The notes beneath the pieces were generated by a model that ran no database searches, was not told the DNA's origin, and saw nothing but the letters and a program-made list of their open reading frames with translations. The position numbers and the translations under genes are program-made. DNA of 64,000 bases from Paenibacillus amylolyticus (GTDB lineage Bacteria > Bacillota > Bacilli > Paenibacillales > Paenibacillaceae). Location: contig NZ_CP121451.1 of assembly GCF_029689945.1 (NCBI RefSeq), forward strand, positions 5,580,001-5,644,000, given 5' to 3'. This document shows positions 44,196-54,230 of this stretch, piece after piece. The first letter of the stretch is position 1. Each line of letters starts with the position of its first letter.

Positions 44196-45017
44196 TTGCC
44201 CAAAATAATTTGGCACTCTTTAGTGATCATTTTGGGTGCTGCAGCTATTGCTTGCGGCTTTAACTGGTTTTTGGTCCCCCATCAGCTTTTAAGCGGCGGC
44301 GTGTCCGGTATTTCAATGCTTCTGGGTTATTTTACAACGTTGAATCTTAGTATAATGTATTTTGTTCTTAACATTCCCCTGCTCATTGCAGGTTGGTTTA
44401 TTCTTGGACGACGCTTCATTACATTAAGCATTCTCTCGGTAGCAGCCACTTCCTGGTTCATTGCGCTTCTGCCTGTTTTTGCTGTGGCTACAGACCCTTT
44501 ACTTAGTTCTGTATTCGGCGGAGTGCTTATTGGAATAGGCACTGGGTTTTCCTTCCGCGTCGGCGGCTCCACAGGTGGACTCGACATCGTCGGCTCCATT
44601 TTCACGCGTAAACGAGACTTTCCGATTGGAACAGTAATGGCCGGCATGAACGGTGCAATCATTATGCTTGCAGGATATCTGGGTGATAACTGGAATACAG
44701 CCCTTGCCTCCATGGTATCCATCTACATTACAGGCAAAGTGCTTGATCTCATCCATATCAGTCACGTCAAGGTAACACTGTACATTATTACAAACGAGAC
44801 CGAAGCCATGTTGAAAAAATTACTGGTTCGGCCTCGCGGAGTTACCAAAATTAAGACTCAGGGAGCGTACACGGATATTGAAAAGGACATGCTCATGACC
44901 GTTACCACCCGCTACGAGCTGGTTGAAATCAAACGTATTATCAAGGATACAGATCCAAACGCTTTTGTTAACATCGTGGAAACGGTTGGAGTTATGGGTT
45001 CTTTTCGCAGAAGTTAA
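44196..45017 (+). CDS. YitT family membrane protein
   Basis: 273 residues. TTG 44196 lies 7 nt after GAGGTG. About five membrane helices come first (LVIILGAAAIACGFNWFLVPHQLLSGG is the conserved first block; GTGFSFRVGGSTGGLDIVG is another). A cytosolic DUF2179 domain follows (VTKIKTQGAYTDIEKDMLMTV). A transport role is supposed for the family, but substrates are not known. Confidence 0.9.
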   Translation: MPKIIWHSLVIILGAAAIACGFNWFLVPHQLLSGGVSGISMLLGYFTTLNLSIMYFVLNIPLLIAGWFILGRRFITLSILSVAATSWFIALLPVFAVATDPLLSSVFGGVLIGIGTGFSFRVGGSTGGLDIVGSIFTRKRDFPIGTVMAGMNGAIIMLAGYLGDNWNTALASMVSIYITGKVLDLIHISHVKVTLYIITNETEAMLKKLLVRPRGVTKIKTQGAYTDIEKDMLMTVTTRYELVEIKRIIKDTDPNAFVNIVETVGVMGSFRRS

Positions 45018-45030
45018 GACACCTGTACGG

Positions 45031-45058
45031 TTAACAATTCACAACATTGTGGTATAAT
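45031..45058 (+). promoter_or_regulatory. Promoter candidate for the 45186 gene
   Basis: TTAACA (45031-45036), a 16 bp spacer and TATAAT (45053-45058), about 125 bp before the small gene. Confidence 0.5.
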
Positions 45059-45185
45059 AACGGTGTACGGCTCCTAAATATGTTGTATAGCAGATTCAAC
45101 CCTTCAATTTCACAGGCCATATGCTTTCCCGAATTGAACCGAATGACTTACCATTTTGGAATTCGAGTAGGAAAGGGTGATTATT

Positions 45186-45380
45186 GTGGATATGGAAACG
45201 GTAAAACTGTTTGAAATTGTCAACAGATGGTGCCCGGAAATGCTCCCTTTCTTGAAACCGAATGAACTCGACTCACTGATTGTCCTCCGGGATGGGCTGG
45301 GCATCCTGGAACAGGGAGACGCAATGGAAATCATTCAGTACAGTATTTGTGAGCATCAAAATGAGATTTACATTCAATAA
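45186..45380 (+). CDS. Small protein of unknown function, 64 residues
   Basis: GTG 45186 lies 8 nt after GGAAAGGG; GTG 45177 and ATG 45192 are alternatives. The protein is acidic and soluble: METVKLFEIVNRWCPEMLPF then a hydrophobic-acidic C-terminal half (SLIVLRDGLGILEQGDAMEI). No family was recognised. It has a promoter and a terminator of its own, which supports it as a gene. Confidence 0.6.
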   Translation: MDMETVKLFEIVNRWCPEMLPFLKPNELDSLIVLRDGLGILEQGDAMEIIQYSICEHQNEIYIQ

Positions 45381-45400
45381 TTTTTTTCAGATTGATCACG

Positions 45401-45437
45401 CCGCTTCTTGCAGGGGATTTCCTCAGCAGGAAGCGGT
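45401..45437 (+). terminator. Terminator after the 45186 gene
   Basis: CCGCTTC.TGC pairs with GCA.GAAGCGG around AGGGGATTTCCTCA, then TTTTCATTTTTTCC. It lies 20 bp past the stop. Confidence 0.8.
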
Positions 45438-45541
45438 TTTCATTTTTTCCATCTGTTTCATCACTTGATAAATATGGTTAAAAGCCCAGAGGCTTTGATG
45501 TATAATTCATACATGGAATGCACATAAGGGAGTGGGAGTGA

Positions 45542-46722
45542 ATGAACATGTTTTGGGCTTTACTGGCTATGGCCTTTGGAAGTTTTGGTGGCGCCCCCGC
45601 AGTCGCGGATCAGGGAACTCCCCAGTTCCAATCGTTAACCAACAGTTTTAACACCGCTATTATCCAATCTCAAAAAGATCAAGTCGTTATCGATGCCGAT
45701 AATCCACCTGCCAAAATCGATCCTCAACCTGACGCCCCCGTAGTCAAAGGTATCTATGTTACGGCGTACAGCGCGGGCGGCGCACGTATGAAAGAATTGC
45801 TTGAACTGACAGACACGACAGAACTGAATGCGATGGTCATTGATATCAAGGACGATCTTGGATACATAACTTATCCTACAGAGAACAAAGCGCTACAGAA
45901 AATGGGCAAATCCCAACCCTTTATTCGGGATATCGATGCCTTGATGAAACGTTTGCAGAAACATGAGGTCTACCCGATCGCACGTGTCGTTGTATTCAAG
46001 GATACGATTCTTGCCGAGAAAAATCCGGAGCTTTCCTTCCGCAACAAGGATGGCACTGTATGGTCGAATGGCAAAGGGGACAGCTTCGTGAATCCTTACA
46101 GTAAGGAAGTATGGGATTATAATATTGAGATTGCCAAGGAAGCGGCCAAACTTGGATTCAAAGAGATTCAATTTGACTATGTTCGTTTCCCGGAGGGTTT
46201 CGAGACTCGTGCCGATGTGCTGAAATATACCAAATCCGACAAGTCCCGTGTCGATGTCGTAGCTGAATTCGTGCAGTATGCACGCAAAGAGCTGGCACCG
46301 TTAGGTGTACGTGTTTCGGTTGATATTTTTGGATATGCCGCTTCTGTACCTGCGGCCGAAGGCATTGGACAAGATTTTGTTAAAATATCCGAAAACGTGG
46401 ACGTGATCTCACCGATGGTATACCCCAGTCACTATTCAACGGGATGGTACGGGTGAAGGACCCTGATAAAGATCCTTACACCACCATCAAGGGTTCGATG
46501 GAAGACACGCATAAGAAACTGGACCCTACCAAAGAGCTGAAACCGGTCATTCGTCCGTGGATTCAGGACTTCACAGCAAGCTGGCTGGGTAGTGGACATT
46601 ACATCAAGTATGGCAAGAAACAAGTGGAAGACCAGATTAAAGCAATGAAAGACATGGATGTACATGAATATCTGCTCTGGAATGCGTCCAACCGTTATAC
46701 ATCAGGTGTACAATATAAGTAA
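45542..46722 (+). CDS. Putative glycoside hydrolase, DUF4015 family (frameshift at 46451-46453)
   Basis: TIM-barrel protein of the PF13200 (putative glycosyl hydrolase) type. The N-terminal 25 residues (MNMFWALLAMAFGSFGGAPAVAD) look like a signal peptide. Motifs are VKGIYVTAYSAGG, NAMVIDIKDDLGYITYP, GFKEIQFDYVRFPEG (catalytic-type acidic residues) and DVISPMVYPSHY. The frame stops at GWYG; one more G restores GWYGVKDPDKDPY and continues through RPWIQDFTASW and EYLLWNASNRYTSG to 46722. The joined length is about 393 residues. The substrate is unknown. Confidence 0.83.
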
Positions 46723-46752
46723 TCCGCACTTTTGCATATTTTGCATTCATCC

Positions 46753-46783
46753 AACCTCGCTCCGCTCCAGGCGGAACGAGGTT
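46753..46783 (+). terminator. Terminator after the DUF4015 gene
   Basis: AACCTCG.TCCGC pairs with GCGGA.CGAGGTT, followed by TTCC. It lies 30 bp past the stop. Confidence 0.8.
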
Positions 46784-46920
46784 TTCCAATGTTCACCTTT
46801 TCTCGCTTGCAAACTCCCCTGCTTCTGTCCCTATTCAAATCGGACAAAATCCACTACAATGAATAGCTGTCCAGATACGTCACTTGGATGACATCTTTTA
46901 AGAATAGTGAGGCACTGCCA

Positions 46921-48279
46921 GTGAACATGCATACCACAAGCTTTTCCCAAAAAGTGAAGCAATTCCTGATTATATTCTTGCCCATCTTCACCACTCAAAT
47001 CGCCCTCTCTGCCATGTCGTTCTTCGACACGAATATGTCGGGCAAGTTCTCCCCGAAGGACCTTGCAGGAGTTGCCATCGGCACAAGTCTGTGGATGCCG
47101 GTTCAAACGGGATTAAGCGGGATTCTTATTGGCATAACACCCGTTGTATCCCATCTGTTAGGTTCCAAACGCAATGATCAGATCGGGTATAACGTCATAC
47201 AGGCGTTGTATCTTGGCGTTGCGGTCAGTCTCGTCGTGATCGGAGCCGGGGCGTTGTTACTTGGCCCTGTACTGAACGGGATGCCTCTGGAGCCAAGGGT
47301 TGCCCAAGTCGCCTTTTATTTTCTCTCTGCACTCGCTTTCGGCATTATCCCGCTCTTCGGATATACCGTGCTGCGCAGCTTCATGGATGCACTAGGCCAG
47401 ACACGGACTACCATGTTCATTACGCTCGTCTCCCTGCCCGTTAATATCTTGCTGAATTATCTGCTCATATTCGGCCGCTGGGGTTTCCCGCAATTGGGCG
47501 GCGTAGGTGCTGGGGTCGCTACAGCTTGTACGTACTGGCTCATTTTTCTCATTAGTTTAATTTTTGTCCATCGGATCGAACCTTTCGCCCAGTACGGCAT
47601 ATTCCGTCAGTTGACCCGCGTATCCTTGGCCAAGTGGAAAGAGTTACTCAAAATCGGGGTTCCGATTGGATTCGCGACTTTTTTTGAAACGTCCATCTTC
47701 GCTGCTGTAACTTTAATGATGAGCCGCTTTGACACCACAACGATTGCTGCCCATCAGGCGGCATTGAACTTCGCTTCTACGCTCTACATGCTGCCTGTCA
47801 GCATATGTATGGCTCTTACGATCCTTGTCGGCTTCGAGGCTGGTGCAGGACGTCTCAGAGATGCCAAACAATACAGTCTGCTCGGCATTGGTGGAGCCAT
47901 CGGACTCTCACTGCTAACAGCCATCCTGCTGATTGTGTTCGGCGAACAGATTGCAGGTGTGTATTCAAACGATCGGGAAGTGATTGCACTTACGCAGCAT
48001 TTCCTCATTTACGCCATTTTCTTTCAGATCTCGGATGCCATCGCCACACCGACGCAGGGAGCATTGCGTGGCTACAAAGATGTCAATCCGGCTCTAATCA
48101 TTACGTTCGTGGCTTATTGGATTATCGGCTTGCCTGTAGGTTATCTCACAGCTACGTATACTTCACTCGGTGCCTTCGGATACTGGATCGGACTCATTGC
48201 CGGCCTTGCTGTCGGAGCAACTGCGCTTCTCTGGAGACTCTTCTTGGTCCAAAAACAAGCCGCACTGCGGAAGGCGTAA
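46921..48279 (+). CDS. MATE family efflux transporter
   Basis: 452 residues with about twelve membrane helices in two similar halves. The start [27 protein letters not shown] and the second-half start [26 protein letters not shown] mirror each other, as in the NorM/DinF groups. GTG 46921 lies 9 nt after GAGG; the frame is open to 46888. It would export cationic compounds or drugs with sodium or proton exchange. Specificity is unknown. Confidence 0.9.
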   Translation: MNMHTTSFSQKVKQFLIIFLPIFTTQIALSAMSFFDTNMSGKFSPKDLAGVAIGTSLWMPVQTGLSGILIGITPVVSHLLGSKRNDQIGYNVIQALYLGVAVSLVVIGAGALLLGPVLNGMPLEPRVAQVAFYFLSALAFGIIPLFGYTVLRSFMDALGQTRTTMFITLVSLPVNILLNYLLIFGRWGFPQLGGVGAGVATACTYWLIFLISLIFVHRIEPFAQYGIFRQLTRVSLAKWKELLKIGVPIGFATFFETSIFAAVTLMMSRFDTTTIAAHQAALNFASTLYMLPVSICMALTILVGFEAGAGRLRDAKQYSLLGIGGAIGLSLLTAILLIVFGEQIAGVYSNDREVIALTQHFLIYAIFFQISDAIATPTQGALRGYKDVNPALIITFVAYWIIGLPVGYLTATYTSLGAFGYWIGLIAGLAVGATALLWRLFLVQKQAALRKA

Positions 48280-48309
48280 CATCCATATACGCACGCTGCG
48301 AACAACAAA

Positions 48310-48346
48310 AAGAGCACATTCCTGATTCATGCAGGATTGTGCTCTT
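48310..48346. terminator. Terminator between the MATE gene and pfkA
   Basis: AAGAGCACA.TCCTG pairs with CAGGA.TGTGCTCTT. It serves the MATE gene and faces pfkA, whose minus strand continues with TTTTTGTTG. Confidence 0.85.
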
Positions 48347-48377
48347 AGTTTATGAATTGATTTGTTAATCCATCGAA

Positions 48378-49375
<998 letters not shown>

Positions 49376-49401
49376 TCAGGCTCCGCAATAACACACCTGA
49401 C

Positions 49402-50479
49402 TTACATATTCTTCCGTATCCAGCGACTGAAAATGAAGAAAAATATTCGAGTCATCGGACTATTCTTCATCAGACGTTTGGATACGACGCGAACTTCCTG
49501 CTGTTCGCTGACTTTGGGATCAGACAGGTAAATGGCAATCAGTCCTTCGATGATCATCCGGTGAAAGGAGCTTCCCGGGATCTCTGCACATCACTGCGAG
49601 CCATCTCCACAATAAAAGCAATTCGGTCCAGCATTGTCTCTACATTCTCATAATAGTTGCAGAAGTTGAGATCTCCCCGATGCGGTCCTCATCCTGATCA
49701 ATTAAATAATCGAGCATAATGTGCAATGCGCATACATGTGGGAAATAGGCCGTGTGGATCGAGGCCGCTTGCTCTTCAGTCAACTGATCGTCACTCGCAG
49801 CCAGAAACAGCATGAATACGCCCAGTGTAGAGCCAGTTGCAGCAGCAAATTCGTTCCAACGAAACTGAGGTGTGCGATGACGATGCTCCGACCACCATTC
49901 GAGCAGTGCCGTCTCTCTCAGTTCCGGCTTGATATGCTTATATACCTGCAGGTCCGTGTATAGGCCTGCCAGATCCTGAATTTGGGGCTTGGCGGACGCA
50001 TAGCCTGGTAACTGACGGGTCAGTTCCTGACATGTGGTCACCAGATTCCGCAGATATCCACCGTCATCCTGCTCCTCACGGAGGGCATAATAATTGACGG
50101 GAATGGCTTCGGGATCTACCGCATCAAGCATGGATTGATGGAGAAGACGAAAGTCATCCGGGTCCATCGACGTGCTGCGGTCGCACAGATTGTCCAAATA
50201 ATCACTAATAGTTTGATATGAAACGATCAGCGGAATCAGAATGTGTCTGTTGGGCAAATCAGCCAAAGCGTAGACGGTTCCGCCTTCACAGTGAAACTGC
50301 TTATCCTTCAGACTGGCAAGTGCCTGTGTGCGCAATTCCTCATTCGGAATCGCCTCAGCTTGAGCACGCCATCCACTCAGTGCCTTCCGTGTTTCCGGAA
50401 TGGTGTATTTGTACACCCCTCTCATCAATGCCAGCGGTCCACGCGGATATTGATGACGTTTTCGATTTGATTGGCTCAA
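49402..50479 (-). CDS. ytpB: YtpB family (DUF2600) terpene synthase, tetraprenyl-beta-curcumene synthase-like (two frameshifts)
   Basis: YtpB of Bacillus cyclises C35 heptaprenyl diphosphate to a sesquarterpene precursor. The first frame has YKYTIPETRKALSGWRAQAE, an Asp-rich SDYLDNLCDR and AFADLPNR-like text, and HIMLDYLIDQDEDRIG. It stops after IMRM. One more G in the run 49675-49678 restores IGGDLNFCNYYENVETMLDR; one more base in the run 49564-49566 restores SREAPFHRMIIEGLIAIYLSD and a natural end at 49402. The joined length is about 359 residues, the family size. A prenyl synthase partner (hepS/T) is not in the window. Confidence 0.85.
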
Positions 50480-50658
50480 AATAAATGTGCCTCCACTTGG
50501 TTGAATACGTATTAGAGCGATTTTTAACCATTCCTATTATAATATGATCCCCTTAATTGTACAAATGATCTGCCGCATATTCCGCACAAAAAATCGCATC
50601 CGCGCTCCAAGCTTTGTGATATACTAGGCATATTTCATCCATCGAAGGAGTCGTTGAC

Positions 50659-51998
50659 ATGTCGTCAAGTGAATCACTTTCGTGGAGACGGTTATTTTCT
50701 TTTTTGTGCCACTTGGCATTTCCGCCTCTCTCGTCACCATTTCTCACGTCATTATAAACAGTACATTAGCACGTTCCGCTCATCCCGAGACGGTTATTGC
50801 CAGCTATGCCATCGCCGGTAGCTTGTTAACCCTCACGGAACGCCCCTCCACCCTGCTGCGGCAAACCTGTTCCGCACTGGTTCGCGATCGCCTATCCTTT
50901 CAGGCCCTCACGTTTGTGACCAAAATATTTCTTGCCTGTGTACTTCTCATCGGTTTTCTTATCGTATACTCTCCCGTTGGTACCGGGGTGTTCAAATACC
51001 TGTTTGGGGTAAGTCCAGATCTGCTGAACAAAGTCATCGACGTATATGAAATTCTCATGTATGTGAGTATCTTCTCAGTGATCCGCAACATCTACCAGGG
51101 AATTATCATTACGAATAATCGAACCAAGTGGTTAACCATCGGCATGATATTCCGTTTAGCCGGCATGTATGGCCTATCCCTCTATTTCATCTACACAGAC
51201 AGCATTAACAGCGGACGTGTAGGCGCTATCATTTTTGCTGCTGGCATGATGATTGAAGCGCTGGTCAGCTTTTTGGAGGGAAACAGCATCAAGCGCAAGA
51301 TGCCAGCCAAGCTTGAGGATCATCCCGTCGAGAGTAAGGGAGACGTCTTTCGCTTTTATAAGCCGCTGCTGTTATCCAGCTTTGTAGCGCTGTTCATAGG
51401 ACCGGTTATTAATATCGTTCTTGGCAAAACGACCGGAATCGCACTCGCCATTTCTTCCTTTGCCATAGCAAGCAGTCTGATGCAGTTGATGCTGAGCTTC
51501 TTTACATACATCCATCAGATCGTGCTGAATTTCTACCTTGTGGATGCCAAACTGGTACGAAAGTTCGCACTTGTCACCGGATTTATCCCATTTGCGATAA
51601 TGGTGTCGATTGCCTATACTCCCTTGGGACCATGGGTACTCGAAAATGTCATGAGTGTTCAGGGCGAACTGTTGAAACAAAGTCTGTGGACACTGCGTGC
51701 GTTCGTCTTATTTCCGCTGATCTTTCCTTTTCTGGATTTCAGCAACGGCCTCATTCTGCTTCGCGGTCAGACGAAAACGATGTTTCGTTCGCAAACAGCG
51801 AATGCAATCTGCACCGTAATTGTACTGCTTATTCTTGTAAGTATTTTCCCTGCGTGGAACGGCATGATTGGTGCTGTTGCTCAATCCCTTGGCCTGCTCG
51901 CCGAACTTATCATCGTCTGGCTTGTCATCCGGCGCACGCAGAAAGAACCTACGATGTCCGTGCCACCTGCTGGCAAATCATCAACCCTGAAAGGGTAA
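50659..51998 (+). CDS. MATE-like (MOP superfamily) multi-antimicrobial extrusion protein (frameshift at 50700-50705)
   Basis: Polytopic membrane protein of about 446 residues with about twelve helices. ATG 50659 follows GAAGGAGTCGTTGAC and encodes MSSSESLSWRRLFSF; one more T in the six-T run joins it to FFVPLGISASLVTISHVIINS. It is related to flippase/efflux proteins of the MOP type (ANK/MatE-like), with a mid-protein linker KMPAKLEDHPVESKGDV. The substrate is unknown. It is followed by an MFS transporter 40 bp downstream, likely in one operon, and is divergent from ytpB. Confidence 0.78.
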
Positions 51999-52038
51999 TA
52001 AAATCATTGAACTGTGATCAGGATTGGAGTCTCTCATC

Positions 52039-53210
52039 ATGAAATTAAGTCACAACGCCCGCCCGGATCAGAACTGGCTGCGGCTCTCATGTTCACCATC
52101 TTCGGGTCCACCGTTCTGGTGGTATCTTATTTCCAGCTTTACTTCAGTCATCTGGGCTTCAGTCGGGCTGAGATTGGTTATCTCTACGGGATTGGCCCCC
52201 TCATCTCTGTGTTCTCCAATATGTTCTGGAGCATGGCCAGCGACCGCTACCAAACGGTACGCAAAGTGATGATTATTCTGCTTGGTGGTCAATTGATTAC
52301 AGGCATCTTGCTCGCCAATGCAACAACGTTCGGGCAGGTATTTGTACTCGTCACCCTGTTTTATTTTTTCTATTATCCGGTCTATCCACTCTCGGATACG
52401 ATGGCGATTACAACAGCCAGCAAGTACGGTCGTAATTTCACTTCCATTCGAGTCTTCGGATCAATCGGCTATGCCTTCTTTGCATTAAGTATCGGGTATT
52501 TCCTTGGATCGTTTGGTCCGGCTTGGACGATCTGGGTATGCGTTGCTCTTGCCGCCACTACACTATTAATCAGTTTTCAATTGAAGGATCAACCTTCGGG
52601 AACTAGCAGCAAGATGGATTTATCGGGGTTATGGGCTATTTTGAAACGCAGAGATGTGCTCACCTTTTTTGGCTGTGTATTTTTGCTTGCCATGGGGCAT
52701 CGGATGAACGAAGCTTTTCTTACCATTACGCTGAAAGAGCTGGGTGCCAGTGAGGGGCTGATCGGTTGGTCTTTGCTGATCTCTTCTGTAAGTGAAATCC
52801 CCATATTTTTGCTGCTCAGCAAGTATGGAAACCGTTATAAGGAACTGCCGCTCATTGCTTTTGCTGCACTGATGTATACGGTTCGTTTGCTTCTCATGTC
52901 CATATCCGGTACCCCTGCAGCTGTCGTTGCAATTCAGACGATGCACAGTGTTACCTTCGGTATTTTCTACGTTACGGCAGTCCGCTATATCATTCGTCTT
53001 GTTCCGGACGGTTACAGGGCTACAGGGATGGCTTTGTTCACCATTGTCTGGTCCAGTGCTTCGGGACTGCTTAGTGGAACGTTGGGCGGATTGCTGCTGG
53101 AACATGCAGGCAGACAGACCTTCTATCTCACCGCTATGGCGTTCTCTCTGGCTGCACTAATCGGTTTTGGATTGAAGTTATGGTCCAGCATGACCCATCG
53201 AGGGTCTTGA
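52039..53210 (+). CDS. MFS transporter (frameshift near 52085)
   Basis: About 390 residues with twelve membrane helices, MFS_1-like (nucleoside symporter-like) group. ATG 52039 lies 9 nt after GGATTGGAG and gives MKLSHNARPDQNWLR; adding one base near CGGCTCTCATG joins it to LMFTIFGSTVLVVSYFQLYF. FSNMFWSMASDRYQTVRKV is the loop 2-3 motif. Read without the repair the frame would begin upstream at 52014 with no ribosome site. It is probably in an operon with the preceding MOP-type gene. Confidence 0.83.
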
Positions 53211-53270
53211 CCAACAGTGAATCTACATCCATTTCAACCGTTATTCATACCGAAAATTTAGAATCAAAAA

Positions 53271-53300
53271 AAGCACAGCCTCCCTCAGGGAACTGTGCTT
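53271..53300. terminator. Terminator between the MFS gene and the cold-shock gene
   Basis: AAGCACAG.TCCCT pairs with AGGGA.CTGTGCTT. The minus strand continues with TTTTTTTG, so it ends the leftward csp transcript as well. Confidence 0.85.
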
Positions 53301-53362
53301 GGATTCTTAATATTCAGCTATAAATTTATCATGTATAAGAAGTCCGTTGACCGGAAAAATTC

Positions 53363-53560
53363 TTACAGTTTGTTTACGTTAGCTGCTTGAGGACCACGGT
53401 TTCCATCAGTGATTTCGAATTCTACCGCTTGACCTTCTTCCAATGTTTTGAAGCCGTCTCCTTGGATTGCGGAGAAATGTACGAATACGTCCTCGCCGCC
53501 TTCAACTGAAATAAAGCCATAGCCTTTTTCTGCGTTAAACCATTTAACTGTACCTTTCAA
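53363..53560 (-). CDS. Cold-shock domain protein
   Basis: 65 residues, one OB-fold cold-shock domain binding single-stranded RNA or DNA. RNP1 is KGYGFISV and RNP2 [21 protein letters not shown] is diagnostic. TTG 53560 lies 8 nt after AGGAGG. It is an RNA chaperone of the CspA/CspB/CspD group; the paralogue cannot be told. Confidence 0.95.
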   Translation of the reverse strand: MKGTVKWFNAEKGYGFISVEGGEDVFVHFSAIQGDGFKTLEEGQAVEFEITDGNRGPQAANVNKL

Positions 53561-53722
53561 ATGAAAAACCTCCTAAAAATATCGCCATCTATGGCGAATA
53601 CCCTCATTATACGGTATGGGATTCCACTTTGCAATTTATCTTTCCATAAATGTCGAAAAAATTTGCTTTGAATCGTAGGGTACGGTATCATTTTACCAAA
53701 ACCGTTAGTTTGGAGACTACCT

Positions 53723-53956
53723 ATGATAAAAAAACATGAAATATACAAAACAGACAAGTGGAATATGATGACTGTAGAAGTTCAGGGCAAATATCTCGTA
53801 CTGCGCGAAATTTCGGAAGAGTGGGGCGAAGAATGCCATACATTCCTTAGCCGTCCTGCCTTAATGCACTGGGCTGAGCGCCGCTTCCCAAAAGCAGATT
53901 TTGAGAACCGTGAGGATGAATGGCGTCAATTGATGGCTGCCTTCAAAGGGGTCTAA
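53723..53956 (+). CDS. Small protein of unknown function, 77 residues
   Basis: ATG 53723 follows GGAGACTACCT. It is soluble and Trp/Glu-rich (EISEEWGEECHTFLSRPALMHWAERRF) and ends EDEWRQLMAAFKGV. No family was recognised. The next small gene begins 3 bp later, so the two form a pair. Confidence 0.7.
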   Translation: MIKKHEIYKTDKWNMMTVEVQGKYLVLREISEEWGEECHTFLSRPALMHWAERRFPKADFENREDEWRQLMAAFKGV

Positions 53957-53959
53957 CCC

Positions 53960-54145
53960 ATGCAGCTTGATTCAAGCAATGTCGTCATTTTTATCATCCT
54001 TGCCTTCTCCCTTGGTATTGTGCTTGTTTTGGGGCGCAATTCTATTCCGGATCGACTGAGACGGGGAATGGCGCTTATTGCGACCCTGCTCATTTGTTTC
54101 GCCTTTTTCTTAATCGTTTATTTCCTCTATAACATGGGAGCCTAA
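53960..54145 (+). CDS. Small membrane protein, 61 residues
   Basis: ATG 53960 follows AAAGGGGTCTAACCC. Two membrane helices (NVVIFIILAFSLGIVLVLG and MALIATLLICFAFFLIVYFL) are joined by a short basic loop (RNSIPDRLRRG). Function is unknown. It is coupled to the preceding gene and followed by pepF 85 bp later. Confidence 0.7.
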   Translation: MQLDSSNVVIFIILAFSLGIVLVLGRNSIPDRLRRGMALIATLLICFAFFLIVYFLYNMGA

Positions 54146-54230
54146 TCTCAAGGAACCGTGGTCTTCAAATATTTCAACGCGCCTTAGGTCATACTATACG
54201 CGATTATTCGTATGGTAAGGAGGAAGGCCG

